Assembly (NCBI RefSeq): GCF_014076845.1
Contig: NZ_JACGUT010000058.1
Location: forward strand, 186,001-250,000
Length of the DNA stretch: 64,000 nucleotides
DNA from: Colwellia sp. MB3u-41
Lineage (GTDB): Bacteria > Pseudomonadota > Gammaproteobacteria > Enterobacterales > Alteromonadaceae
Direction of reading: 5' to 3'
Translations under genes and position numbers: made by a program
In this document: positions 29,682 through 39,112 of the stretch, piece by piece
Position numbering within the stretch: the stretch's first letter is position 1
How the letters are laid out: each line of letters opens with the position of its first letter
The notes under the pieces: model-generated
Told to the model about the DNA's origin: nothing
Database searches by the model: none
What the model saw: only the letters and a program-made list of their open reading frames with translations

Positions 29682-29993
29682 ATGAAAAGTGCTAATGATT
29701 GTTTAGCTTCACACAAAAAAAAACCGGTAGATACAACACTTTATAATATCAGTGTCGATAATAAAACTATTAAATTTCAAGCAAATGACAAAAGTTTGCT
29801 TGAATGCTTAGAGAATGCCAATGTAGAAGTGCATTATCATTGTCGTGATGGGTTTTGTGGTGCTTGTCGAGTTACGTTAGTTGAAGGCGATATTTCATAC
29901 CCTCAGGGTGAGCCATTAGCTTTTATTGGTGAAGGTGAAGTACTCTCTTGTTGCTGCGTACCCAAGAGTGATATTAAACTTATTGTTGAGTGA
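29682..29993 (+). CDS. yfaE: YfaE-like 2Fe-2S ferredoxin for NrdB cofactor maintenance
   Basis: This 103-residue plant-type ferredoxin has the cluster motif CRDGFCGACR and the fourth ligand in LSCCCVPKSD. E. coli YfaE has the same arrangement and reduces the NrdB iron centre to regenerate the radical cofactor. It follows nrdB by 83 nt. No clear ribosome binding site precedes ATG 29682, and an 11-bp inverted repeat (29647-29657 with 29689-29699) spans the start codon. The N-terminal 15 residues are not conserved, so a later start cannot be excluded. Confidence 0.92.
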   Translation: MKSANDCLASHKKKPVDTTLYNISVDNKTIKFQANDKSLLECLENANVEVHYHCRDGFCGACRVTLVEGDISYPQGEPLAFIGEGEVLSCCCVPKSDIKLIVE

Positions 29994-30081
29994 TTGAAAG
30001 AGCGACGAATAATAATGTTCAATGGTACCTTCATCAAGAAACATTTAATTGAGAATTCAGGTACTTTTATCGTTTCAAAGA

Positions 30082-31395
30082 TTAAAGTTTATCCGCTAAT
30101 TTAACCTTAATGCCCGCGACTATTTTAACTAGTTCCAAAGCAACAGGTTGATAAAGTTGCTGATAGCTTGCTTTGTCTTCCACACTTATTGCACCATCTA
30201 ATGCTTTGGTCAACTCAAACAACCGCATAGCTCCTAAAGAGCATGAAACCCCTTTTAAAGTATGCACTAAATGTTTACAGGCAGGTTGATCTTCACTGGT
30301 GATCGCCTGTTGAATTTTATCACCATCATTGAAATGGTCTTCATAAAACATCACTAATATTTCAGAAAAAAGTGCTTCATCACCCAATACATTACCAACA
30401 CCCACCTGAAAATCTATACCTGGGTATTTATCTTCTGATGTACTTTGTAATATTTCACAAGAATCGTCAAGCATTACAGTCTTTATCTCTTCATTAATCT
30501 TAGTTTGATTACGCCCATTTTTCTTCGCTTGATATAAGCTAAGATCAGACTGTTTGAACAACTCTTCTAAGCTCATTTCAGCGTTTTTTCTCAATGATAA
30601 ACCAATACTTACAGTTACTGATATTTTTTCATCATTGTTATCATCAGTAGATATTTTATTATTTTGTATCGAGAGTCTAAAGCGTTCACAGGCAGCAAAA
30701 GCATTTTTTACAGTAATATTTGGCATGAACACAGCAAATTCTTCACCACCAACTCGGCCAATAATATCGTATTCTCGAAAGCATTCACAAAGAATATGGG
30801 TAAATTGAATTAATACTTTATCGCCAGCATCATGACCATAATTGTCATTAACGGCCTTAAAAAAATCAATATCAAGCATCGCCATAACATACGGCAGGTT
30901 GGTACGCTTTGCTTGGCTAATCGCTTTACTGGCTAAATTTTCAAAAGCACATCTATTATTAATCCCCGTTAAGAAGTCTGTTTTAGCAAGAGACTCTAGT
31001 TCTAAGGTCTTTTCTAAAAGCCGAATAGACGTTTTGATTCTAGCTAACAAAACTTTTGGAATATAAGGTTTAGTTACGTAGTCGTCAGCGCCAGATTCTA
31101 GTGCATCAACAATTTTATCTTCATCATCTGAAGCCGATAGCATGATCACGGGTGTTTTCATAAATAAAGGGTGAGCCTTTACTTTCTTCAGCACGGCTAA
31201 TCCTGAAAGACCAGGCATATACATATCTAATAAAATAAGATCAATGGCTTGTTCTTCTAAAACAGCCAAGGCGAGTTCACCCGATTCTGCGGTAAACACT
31301 TCATAACCGACTTCAGCTAAATCAAATTCTAAAAGCATGAGGGTATCTTTAGCATCATCCACAGCGAGAATGTTATATTTTTTCTTCAAATTCAT
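30082..31395 (-). CDS. Response regulator diguanylate cyclase with C-terminal HPt (REC-GGDEF-HPt)
   Basis: The 437-residue protein has a receiver domain (phosphoacceptor Asp57 in LILLDMYMPG, Lys109 in YVTKPY) and a GGDEF domain with intact GGEEF (216-220). A product-inhibition site RxxD (REYD, 207-210) lies five residues before it. A C-terminal HPt domain has phosphoacceptor His378 in HTLKGVSCSLGA. It should make cyclic di-GMP under phosphorylation control, and its HPt could take phosphate from the hybrid kinase encoded 290 bp upstream. It is the last gene of the minus-strand signalling block. Confidence 0.92.
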   Translation of the reverse strand: MNLKKKYNILAVDDAKDTLMLLEFDLAEVGYEVFTAESGELALAVLEEQAIDLILLDMYMPGLSGLAVLKKVKAHPLFMKTPVIMLSASDDEDKIVDALESGADDYVTKPYIPKVLLARIKTSIRLLEKTLELESLAKTDFLTGINNRCAFENLASKAISQAKRTNLPYVMAMLDIDFFKAVNDNYGHDAGDKVLIQFTHILCECFREYDIIGRVGGEEFAVFMPNITVKNAFAACERFRLSIQNNKISTDDNNDEKISVTVSIGLSLRKNAEMSLEELFKQSDLSLYQAKKNGRNQTKINEEIKTVMLDDSCEILQSTSEDKYPGIDFQVGVGNVLGDEALFSEILVMFYEDHFNDGDKIQQAITSEDQPACKHLVHTLKGVSCSLGAMRLFELTKALDGAISVEDKASYQQLYQPVALELVKIVAGIKVKLADKL

Positions 31396-31685
31396 TGTTT
31401 ATCCTCAGAGTGAAGGTTCATTAGTTAACTTTTAGCGCTTAAAGCTTTTGTAACGTTTATATTTGAGCCGATGGCTCAACATACCGTATTATTGTGGTGA
31501 TAGTCATTTAACAACGACTTTAAACACTCATAAATTTATGAAATAAATCAATAATATCATTATAAAAAAAAATTTACATTGCTTTAATTAACTCATTTTT
31601 AAACCCCGCCATGGCGTATAATTAAAAACGATGGGGTGAGCATCATCAATAAAAGCAGAGTAGAAGTAATAAGCTAGAATAAAAT

Positions 31686-34268
31686 TTAACTATTATCAAT
31701 TAAAAAACTTACCAACTCTTTAGAATTAAAAGGCTTTCTGAGTACCGGATAATGCCACTGTTTATCTTCCTCTGCAATATAACCACTGATTGAAAAAACA
31801 CGAATATTGGGGAACTTAGCTTTCACAAGATCAACCGCTTCTCGACCCGAAATGTCGGGTAAAATCATATCTGTAATAAAAAAATCAAAAACGTGCTCAC
31901 TGGATAATATTTTCATTAAACCCACTTTATTACTGGTATGTTGAGTTTTAACGCCCTCATTTTCTAAGTACAAAGCTACAAATTCAGCAATACTAACTTC
32001 ATCATCTAAAATTAGAACTTTTTTTTCCTTCATATCTAATGGGCTTTTAATCGCTAGCGGAGCTTTTATTGGTGGGTTTGATAATACTTGGCACTTAAAT
32101 ATTAACGTGAAGTGCGCACCACCTAAGTGGCCATGCCCTTCAACTTGAATATGACCATTATGTTTATATATCGTACTGTAGACATTAGCTAAACCAATAC
32201 CGTTGCCTTTATTAACTGATTTACTGCTGTAGAAGGGATCAAATACCTTTGTCAAATTACTTTGCTCAATACCTATACCGCTGTCTTCTACGTGAATTTC
32301 TAAATGTTTCTCCTTATTAATGTTCGCAGATATTTTAATTTCCCCAATGAGGCCTTTTTCGCGGATCGCATCTTGAGAGTTCAACACGAGATTGAGTAAG
32401 ATATTAATAAATTCACCCTGAGGAAAATTTATTTCACAGCATACTTCATGAGTATTGATGCTGAAATCAATGGTTGACAGTAATAATTGCTTAAAAAGAT
32501 ACTGGTTATCAATAATATCTTGCATGGGGTCAAACTTGACCACTTTAATGGTTGGTTTTCGGGTAAAAGCTAATAAGCGCTCTGTTACGCTTTTACCTTT
32601 GTCAATTGCATTTTTTACCCGCTCAATATACGTTGAAATATCTTGTTCACCCTGGGCAAACTTAATTTCTAACATTTCGGTCGCGCCTAAGGCTACGCTG
32701 AGCACATTATTAATGTCATGGGAAACATTACCAAAAGTATTACCCAATAAAGCAAGTCGATTACTAATAAGTTGTTGCTGGTCCTTACGAAATTGATCTG
32801 TCACATTTTCAACAATCCAAATAAAAATTCCTTCATCAGCCTCATAAGTTACCGATAAGTCAAAAACAGTATTGTACTGATCAAAGCTAATATTCGTTTC
32901 TTTGAATTGACCACACTTTTTCGCTTTACGCTTAAAAGTAATATAATCCGTGATGCTGAAATTAATGTAATTAAAAAGCACTGAACTACTATGAGCAGTT
33001 TTTGGTGTAAGATCTTGATAAACAACATTGTCTTTGTCGTCAATAAAGAAAACAGGCACTTTTATTGTGTAGTTCACCATTGCTAACAATTTTAACTTTT
33101 CAAAAATATCTTCAGATTTAGTAATATCTTTAAACACCCCAAAGACACCGACCACCTCCCCCATCATATTCAATTCTACTTCGCCAAAACATTCCACTTT
33201 AACTTTTCTGCCACTTTTATGTTTTATGGCGCTTTTAAAGTGAAACCCTTGTTTGTCAATCATCGCTTTATCTAAATGATTTCGTACCTTATTTTGTTCA
33301 TCTTCCAGATAAAAATCTAACACAGTATCTACATTTGGAACATAACTTGTGGGATCTACACCATGTATTTTATAGAGTTCTGTCGACCAATATAACGTTT
33401 TATTAAGGAAATCTAGGTGCCAATGTCCTGATTTATTTAAACGTTCCACAAGTAATAAGTAATTATTTCTCTCTTTTAGCTTTTCAACTAATTGGTGCTG
33501 ATCTGAAATGTCTTTAACTGAACCAAACATTTTATATGCTCGATCGTCACTATATTCGATAATCTTACCAAAAATAGTGATCCATTTAGTCACTCCAAGC
33601 TCAGTCGTAATTGACAGTGTTAGATTAATGTAAGGTGTTTCACCCATAAGGTGTGCTTTAGCTTGTCGATTAAGGCTGGCTAAGTCTTCTGGTTTTAAGT
33701 GTTTTTCATAGAAAGACAGCGGACCTAAAAATGATTTTTTATCATAACCCAGCATAGCCATTACTTGGGCGGAATAAAGTATAGTTCCTTGGACAATATT
33801 CCATTCCCAAAAGGCTTCTTCTATACCATTTAATATTTTATGAGTATCCGTTGACAACGTTAACGACGTGATTTTACGAGGCGAGTTAGTTTGCTGATAA
33901 TTAAGTTTATTCTTGCTCGTTTCACTTAAAAGTGAAACGGTAAGGTAGGCCATATAGCCATCAACCACTTTACTGACTTTTATTGTACAATTAAGCATTT
34001 TTTTCGATTTACTTAACAAAAATACAGCGCTACTCTTTAACATTCCCCCAGAAGGTTGCTGATTGTTATCAATTAATTCGACAAGGGAATCAACCGTTTT
34101 ACCGGGCAAGAGCGTGTCTAATTTTTGTCCTTTTACCTCTAGCAATGAATAGCCAAAAAGTCTTTCTGTCCAGATATTACAGCCAGTGATCGTACCTTGA
34201 TGATCTATTTGAATAACAGGGAAAGGAATACTATTTAGCGCTACCGTTAAATCATCAGAGACAGGCAT
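31686..34268 (-). CDS. PAS-containing hybrid histidine kinase with receiver domain
   Basis: The 860-residue protein has no membrane segment. An N-terminal PAS domain (VIQIDHQGTITGCN) is followed by at least two more PAS/PAC modules ending GSVKDIS and GVFKDITK, and a divergent fourth region. The kinase H-box is FGNVSHDINNVLS (His near 517), then the ATPase domain (HVEDSGIGI, GIGLANVYS). A C-terminal receiver has VLILDDE and the acceptor Asp in FFITDMILPD. ATG 34268 overlaps the upstream stop codon as TGATG, so the two genes are translationally coupled. The 290-bp gap downstream holds only a small hairpin (TTGAGCC/GGCTCAA, 31463-31479). Confidence 0.9.
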   Translation of the reverse strand: MPVSDDLTVALNSIPFPVIQIDHQGTITGCNIWTERLFGYSLLEVKGQKLDTLLPGKTVDSLVELIDNNQQPSGGMLKSSAVFLLSKSKKMLNCTIKVSKVVDGYMAYLTVSLLSETSKNKLNYQQTNSPRKITSLTLSTDTHKILNGIEEAFWEWNIVQGTILYSAQVMAMLGYDKKSFLGPLSFYEKHLKPEDLASLNRQAKAHLMGETPYINLTLSITTELGVTKWITIFGKIIEYSDDRAYKMFGSVKDISDQHQLVEKLKERNNYLLLVERLNKSGHWHLDFLNKTLYWSTELYKIHGVDPTSYVPNVDTVLDFYLEDEQNKVRNHLDKAMIDKQGFHFKSAIKHKSGRKVKVECFGEVELNMMGEVVGVFGVFKDITKSEDIFEKLKLLAMVNYTIKVPVFFIDDKDNVVYQDLTPKTAHSSSVLFNYINFSITDYITFKRKAKKCGQFKETNISFDQYNTVFDLSVTYEADEGIFIWIVENVTDQFRKDQQQLISNRLALLGNTFGNVSHDINNVLSVALGATEMLEIKFAQGEQDISTYIERVKNAIDKGKSVTERLLAFTRKPTIKVVKFDPMQDIIDNQYLFKQLLLSTIDFSINTHEVCCEINFPQGEFINILLNLVLNSQDAIREKGLIGEIKISANINKEKHLEIHVEDSGIGIEQSNLTKVFDPFYSSKSVNKGNGIGLANVYSTIYKHNGHIQVEGHGHLGGAHFTLIFKCQVLSNPPIKAPLAIKSPLDMKEKKVLILDDEVSIAEFVALYLENEGVKTQHTSNKVGLMKILSSEHVFDFFITDMILPDISGREAVDLVKAKFPNIRVFSISGYIAEEDKQWHYPVLRKPFNSKELVSFLIDNS

Positions 34269-35428
34269 CAAAACAATTCATCCTCTTCATTAATATCAAC
34301 AGTTTCCTCTTCTTGTTGCAGATTAAGGACTTCAAGTTCATCAACACTGGCCAAGGCGCCATCAAGTAATTGTGTCACTTCAAGAAAATTTATATCGTCT
34401 TGTGAGTGTTTTTTCAAGGCCGTATGAACCAAGTTTGTTAAGTACTCTTCTTGCTCATCAGACATTTCTAGTACGTGAAAGCTCATCCCTATATTTGTGA
34501 CAATCTCATTCATAACTTCTTGTTGATGATGCTTGGAGATAGCAATCATTTGCTTGGTCGCAGAAACGGCTTGTTGTATTTTACTTTGTACATGTACTAA
34601 TGAATTTTTATAAGTAATAAAGGCAATGCGAGCACCAACACATTCAATGACAGATGCTAAAGCGTCTATATATATATCGGTATCAATAGCCCCTTCCTCT
34701 AAATTGAGGATGAGTATTGAGCAAAGAGGATGATTAAAAATAGTTCTAGAGCTAAAGCGATATAACCTGGGTTTCACTTTTAATAACTTCATTACATCGA
34801 TTTCAACAGGAGAACAAAAGCCGTTTTTAGCACTAAAGAAAAGTGGTTTTTTCTTAATAGGATAAAAAGCGATGCAACCTTGTAAATTCATCGAATATAG
34901 AAACAAAAACAATTCATCTCTAATTTTTTCTAGGGTAAAGCAATGATTAAGACGAGAGGTTAGCTGCATACAGCTTCCATATTTAGACGCTTGTGCCATT
35001 GAAATATTAATCACTCTATCTTTTGAACAAATTTCTGTTTCAAAACTGTGAATTTTATCTTGATAAGAAATAAGCTTTTTAAGTTTGTTATTCAATGCGT
35101 TTAAAGAAATAGGTTTCGCAAGAAAATCATCCGCGCCACACTCTAGGCCTTTAAGTACGGCGTCTTCGTTTACTAATCCAGAATACAGTACAAATGAAGC
35201 TGCTACCGTATGTTGCTCTATTTTGCTTTTTATCCACTTGGAACCTTTATCATCACCAATGTTCTCATCAACTAAAGCAATATCAAAAACTTCATTGTTG
35301 CTGACAAATTTATCAGCTTCTTTGATGTTACTCACACACGTTACGTCAAAATTTTCGGCTAATGCTTCATAAAGTAATTCAAGGTAATCTTTGTCATCAT
35401 CAATGATGAGTAAACGTGGTTTTTGCAT
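34268..35428 (-). CDS. Response regulator with uncharacterised C-terminal region
   Basis: The first 120 of 386 residues are a receiver domain: LLIIDDDKDY, acceptor Asp in IALVDENIGD, and Lys in FLAKPIS. The remaining roughly 260 residues match no domain I recognise; they start with a helix and contain hydrophobic strands such as GCIAFYP and SILILNLEEGAI, possibly a GAF-like fold. The very C-terminus reads NEEDELF, resembling the tails of CheD and the 395-residue receptor in this cluster. It has AAGGA 6 nt before ATG and overlaps the hybrid kinase gene downstream, probably its phosphorylation partner. Confidence 0.8.
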   Translation of the reverse strand: MQKPRLLIIDDDKDYLELLYEALAENFDVTCVSNIKEADKFVSNNEVFDIALVDENIGDDKGSKWIKSKIEQHTVAASFVLYSGLVNEDAVLKGLECGADDFLAKPISLNALNNKLKKLISYQDKIHSFETEICSKDRVINISMAQASKYGSCMQLTSRLNHCFTLEKIRDELFLFLYSMNLQGCIAFYPIKKKPLFFSAKNGFCSPVEIDVMKLLKVKPRLYRFSSRTIFNHPLCSILILNLEEGAIDTDIYIDALASVIECVGARIAFITYKNSLVHVQSKIQQAVSATKQMIAISKHHQQEVMNEIVTNIGMSFHVLEMSDEQEEYLTNLVHTALKKHSQDDINFLEVTQLLDGALASVDELEVLNLQQEEETVDINEEDELF

Positions 35429-35482
35429 AATAATTCCTTTTTTTATGAGATTTTAACTTTTAAAAAATAAATGTAAGGCATC

Positions 35483-35810
35483 TTATTGAAAGACTTGACA
35501 ACAGTTGCGCCCTTGCTCTTTTGCTTTAAATCTTGCACCATAAATAGGCGTAAAAGGAAAAACAACCATAAACCCCTCTTCTTCAAAACCTGCTAATGAA
35601 TCAGTTGACCGGTTAAGTGTTTCATTAGCACGTGTCGGCAATCTGCACTAAACCGCTTCTATTAAGGACTGTGTTAATGGGTCAAATTTCTAATTATTTA
35701 CTGGCTTGATCATGTCTATTCGCAGTAGCCGCAACATGACCACTGTCAATGAACATGGCACTAACGACTTATCTAATAAATTTATTATCATCTACAACTA
35801 AAATATTCAA
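35483..35810 (-). pseudogene. Decayed REC-GGDEF response regulator
   Basis: Minus-strand translation from a TTG at 35810 (AAGG 7 nt upstream) gives NILVVDDNKFIR, a stop, then VVSAMFIDSGHVAATAN, recognisably the start of a receiver domain with two further stops. After a frame change the 3' part reads LAGFEEEGFMVVFPFT and ends AKEQGRNCCQVFQ. These are the region of the GGDEF signature, now FEEEGF, and the usual C-terminal end of GGDEF domains. Most of both domains is deleted. It lies 45 bp after the REC-PP2C gene on the same strand, so it was once part of the signalling operon. No other gene lies in the 35429-35854 gap. Confidence 0.8.
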
Positions 35811-35854
35811 ATTAATACCTTATTCCCTAAGACTTAATCAAAGTATTAATGCGA

Positions 35855-37588
35855 TTAGGATGCCCACACATAAGATGCTTCAACAATTTTACCCTTTTCT
35901 TGAAAGTCTAAACTGTCACAAAGTTGCTCTACAAGTTCAATCCCCCGGCCACTAAGCTGTAGTTTATTTTCTCGCTTCTTTACTCTGTTATCATAGTATT
36001 TTTTGATATCAAACCCTTGACCACTATCATGTATTTTAATCATGATCCTCCCCCCATTTGGAAAAGGATAATGACTTATTTGTAGATCAATAAAGCCATG
36101 TTCTAAGTTTGTTAAACGCAGTTCTCGTTCTTTATAATATTGAGAAAAACCTTCTGCACTGGCTTTTAATTTAGAGTTTAAACCTAAGACACCATGGTCA
36201 AGTGCATTAACAAATAATTCAGAGAGTATGCTATATAAACTTTGCCAATGCTCAGCGTGCCCTTCGATTTCATTTATTTGATTCATTGCCATTGGAATGG
36301 GATTTATAGAGGCTAAGCGCTTACCACTCAATGTTAACTGCCAGTGCCACGCGAAATCTGTTGCTAAATAAATATCGTCAAGCTGTTGGGCTGAAATGTT
36401 GCTAATACCTTGGCTGGCAACGAGTACGTGTTCCCAGCCTCCACAAGGGATATCAATCAATGAGATGTCATCTTCTTGTGGCATAGTTTGGCAAAAATCA
36501 TTAACGGCTTTGAGTACACATTCACTAACGTTATGAGTTATGATTCCCTGTATTGCCGCCTGCTCAAATCGCTCAAAATCAAACATTTCACCCTGCTCAT
36601 TCCTCACTTCAACAATACCGTCACTGATCAAAATAATTCGATCGGTTTCTTCAATACTATAAATAGTTAATTGGCTATCCGGTAAAAGCTTCGGAAGAAC
36701 ACCTAATGGTGGATGACTTGATGATATTTTATGTTTTATCATTCCTTGTTCAGAAAATAAATAGGCATCAGGTAAACCTGCATTAAAAGCATAAACTGAT
36801 GCATCGTGACTAGAAATACTTGCAAAGCCTGCCGCTAAAAATAAATCTGCGGGGAGTAAATCATAGAGTTGATGATTAATTTGATTAATAATTTCAAATA
36901 ACAAAAAACCTTTCTTCGTCATTGCCCTGAATGTTTCAGCTAAAGGAATAGCGCCAATAGATGAACGTAAACCGTGCCCAGTAAAATCCCCTAGCATGAC
37001 ATTAACATCGCCATTAGGAGATAAAGCGGTAAGTTGTATATCCCCACTAAATAATGCCGCGGGTTGTTTAATAATGCCAATTCGGTCAAGCGAGAAATTT
37101 CTTGCTTCAATCACACCAGACATTAATTGCTCAGCAAGTTCAGCGTCTTTTTGTTGCTCTTGTTGCAAAGTTTTAACTTGGGCGTATAAATCACTAATAC
37201 GTTGAATTGATTTTATTTTTGCTTTAAAAACATCAGGTGAAAATGGCCGCACCAAAATACCGTCTCCCCCTGCGTCTATGCACTCAATAAAGGCTTGATC
37301 AGTATCCATGCTCGTAATAAAAATAAGCGGGCAGAGGCTATGATCTTGCGATAAGCCTTTAATCTTCCTTGCTGCTTCATAACCATCCATAACAGGCATA
37401 TTAATGTCCATTAATACTAAATCAGGCTTGTATTTAACATACATTTCAACACCACGAGCACCATCATTAGCTGTAAAAACGCGATAACCTTCTTCTTTTA
37501 ATAAAACACTTAATACCTTGCATTGCATTGCAGAGTCATCAACGACTAACGCTAATTTAGTATCACTTTTTTCAGCTAACACTGCCAT
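35855..37588 (-). CDS. Response regulator-PP2C phosphatase-anti-sigma kinase fusion (partner switching)
   Basis: The 577-residue protein has a receiver domain (LALVVDDSAM, acceptor Asp in LVLMDINMP, Lys equivalent replaced by VRPFS). A coiled-coil linker follows, then a SpoIIE/PP2C phosphatase domain with metal-binding MLGDFTGHG and ILISDGIVE. The C-terminal HATPase domain of RsbW type has ELFVNALDHGV and a glycine-rich IKIHDSGQGFD segment. Proteins of this design (HsbR in Pseudomonas, CrsR in Shewanella) both phosphorylate and dephosphorylate a STAS partner to control an alternative sigma or anti-sigma factor. The STAS gene ends 5 nt upstream. The conserved receiver Lys being Arg is unusual. 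Confidence 0.9.
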   Translation of the reverse strand: MAVLAEKSDTKLALVVDDSAMQCKVLSVLLKEEGYRVFTANDGARGVEMYVKYKPDLVLMDINMPVMDGYEAARKIKGLSQDHSLCPLIFITSMDTDQAFIECIDAGGDGILVRPFSPDVFKAKIKSIQRISDLYAQVKTLQQEQQKDAELAEQLMSGVIEARNFSLDRIGIIKQPAALFSGDIQLTALSPNGDVNVMLGDFTGHGLRSSIGAIPLAETFRAMTKKGFLLFEIINQINHQLYDLLPADLFLAAGFASISSHDASVYAFNAGLPDAYLFSEQGMIKHKISSSHPPLGVLPKLLPDSQLTIYSIEETDRIILISDGIVEVRNEQGEMFDFERFEQAAIQGIITHNVSECVLKAVNDFCQTMPQEDDISLIDIPCGGWEHVLVASQGISNISAQQLDDIYLATDFAWHWQLTLSGKRLASINPIPMAMNQINEIEGHAEHWQSLYSILSELFVNALDHGVLGLNSKLKASAEGFSQYYKERELRLTNLEHGFIDLQISHYPFPNGGRIMIKIHDSGQGFDIKKYYDNRVKKRENKLQLSGRGIELVEQLCDSLDFQEKGKIVEASYVWAS

Positions 37589-37593
37589 ATACC

Positions 37594-37902
37594 CTAGAGT
37601 TCTATTGACAATAAACGGTGGAATTGAGCTATCTCTAAAATCTTATTAACGGCTTCACTGGGTTTACTAATAACTACTTTTCCTGAATAGTTTTCTGCAT
37701 GATCTTTAAGTAATAAAATCATGCCTAAAGCTGAGCTGTCCATGTAAGTCGTATTTAATAGATATATTGTGAATACCGTATTTTTTTCTTTACAATTTAT
37801 ATAGGCATCGCGAAAATGTTGGTGTAATGAAAAATCAAACCTGCCATCGATACTAATTTCTATATTTTTTTTATCTTCGGATACTTTCTTTTTAACATTC
37901 AT
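37594..37902 (-). CDS. STAS-domain anti-sigma factor antagonist
   Basis: This 102-residue single STAS domain has the phosphorylatable serine pair in YMDSSALGMILLL and C-terminal helix IAQFHRLLSI. It should be the substrate of the adjacent REC-PP2C-kinase protein, in the manner of HsbA or CrsA. AGGA lies 6 nt before the ATG. It follows the short receptor gene by 22 nt and precedes its regulator by 5 nt. Confidence 0.9.
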   Translation of the reverse strand: MNVKKKVSEDKKNIEISIDGRFDFSLHQHFRDAYINCKEKNTVFTIYLLNTTYMDSSALGMILLLKDHAENYSGKVVISKPSEAVNKILEIAQFHRLLSIEL

Positions 37903-37924
37903 ATTTGTTCCTAGTATTTAAAAA

Positions 37925-39112
37925 TCAAAATAACTCAACATCACCTTCATTCATAGATGACTGGGATACACTCCTTCGCTCGTTGTCGTATTGAGATTGT
38001 TCAATGAGCACTTGGCATTGATGCTGTAAGGCTTGTAACTCTTGGTAAGTATTACCTTTACTGATTTCAAATCCTACAATAATTTTATTAAGTGCTGAAA
38101 TAGTTCGAGTATTACTTTTTAGTGATGAAAGGGCTTGACGAGTTAAATCTTCAAACTGCAATGAACGTATACCTATAGCGACTGTTTCTGCGATTTTAGG
38201 TGATAGTCCGGCGAGTTCTTCAATAATAGCATTGGTTTTAATGTTAGATTCACCCATGTGTTCAACCATCATACTCACTCTACTTTTAGCTTCAAGTGTT
38301 GCAGTCATATCTGCTGAAGCCATCACCTGAACCGAATTTTTTAGCTTTTCAATAATAGTTTGCGCAGACGATATTTTTTCACGAATATCATTATTAAGCT
38401 CTGTAGAATTAAATGACAATGCTCTTACTTCACTTGCTACAACAGCAAAGCCTCGTCCTGCATCCCCTGCTCTCGCTGCTTCTATAGCGGCATTAAGGGC
38501 CAATAAATTTGTTTGGCTTGCTAAACTTTCAACTTGTCCTAATAAGCTAAAAATACCTTCAAGCTGCTTACTCATGTTCTCAGTAAATGACATTGCCTCT
38601 GCACTTTGTTCACTCGTGGTGATAATGACCTGCACAAAAGTATCTAACGTCTCACTTGAATCCTGAACAAAAGACTCGACGGTGGTTCCTTCCTCATCCA
38701 CAGTTCCCTGACGATTACCAATCGCTGCATTAAGCATGACTTGCTGTTCATCACTTAAACTTTTTAAATATTTAAAGCTATCTGAAATTCCCGTAGTGGC
38801 CTCTTCTATTAAGATAGTTGCTCTATCAACTTCGGTATCAACAATTTCCATTTGTTGGGAGAGTAAATTCGCTATTTTTGTTAAGGTGAGTTTAATTTCT
38901 ATGCCATGCGTTTGTTGACTATCATCAAGACAACTATCGCTAGAGGTCATTTCTGAAAGCGTAGAGTAGCGATATAATAAAATTAAAATAATTGACAGTA
39001 ATAATGTCAGGGTTATTGATAAATAACTTATCTGAAAAAACATAAGGTCTGTAAGTATTAAGCCAACAATAAGCAGCCCAAATCTTAATAATTGTATTTG
39101 CTTACTTTTCAT
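37925..39112 (-). CDS. Membrane-anchored chemoreceptor-like protein without periplasmic sensor
   Basis: The 395-residue protein has two adjacent N-terminal membrane helices (about 9-27 and 30-47) with no periplasmic domain. A cytoplasmic signalling region has the tip [17 protein letters not shown] and [14 protein letters not shown] downstream [12 protein letters not shown] segment is typical of a short receptor class seen next to CheB genes. The C-terminus ends EGDVELF, almost the same as the CheD C-terminus here. It overlaps the end of cheB by 11 nt and has AGAGGTG at 4 nt. The ligand is unknown; it may sense membrane state or relay signals within the array. Confidence 0.85.
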   Translation of the reverse strand: MKSKQIQLLRFGLLIVGLILTDLMFFQISYLSITLTLLLSIILILLYRYSTLSEMTSSDSCLDDSQQTHGIEIKLTLTKIANLLSQQMEIVDTEVDRATILIEEATTGISDSFKYLKSLSDEQQVMLNAAIGNRQGTVDEEGTTVESFVQDSSETLDTFVQVIITTSEQSAEAMSFTENMSKQLEGIFSLLGQVESLASQTNLLALNAAIEAARAGDAGRGFAVVASEVRALSFNSTELNNDIREKISSAQTIIEKLKNSVQVMASADMTATLEAKSRVSMMVEHMGESNIKTNAIIEELAGLSPKIAETVAIGIRSLQFEDLTRQALSSLKSNTRTISALNKIIVGFEISKGNTYQELQALQHQCQVLIEQSQYDNERRSVSQSSMNEGDVELF

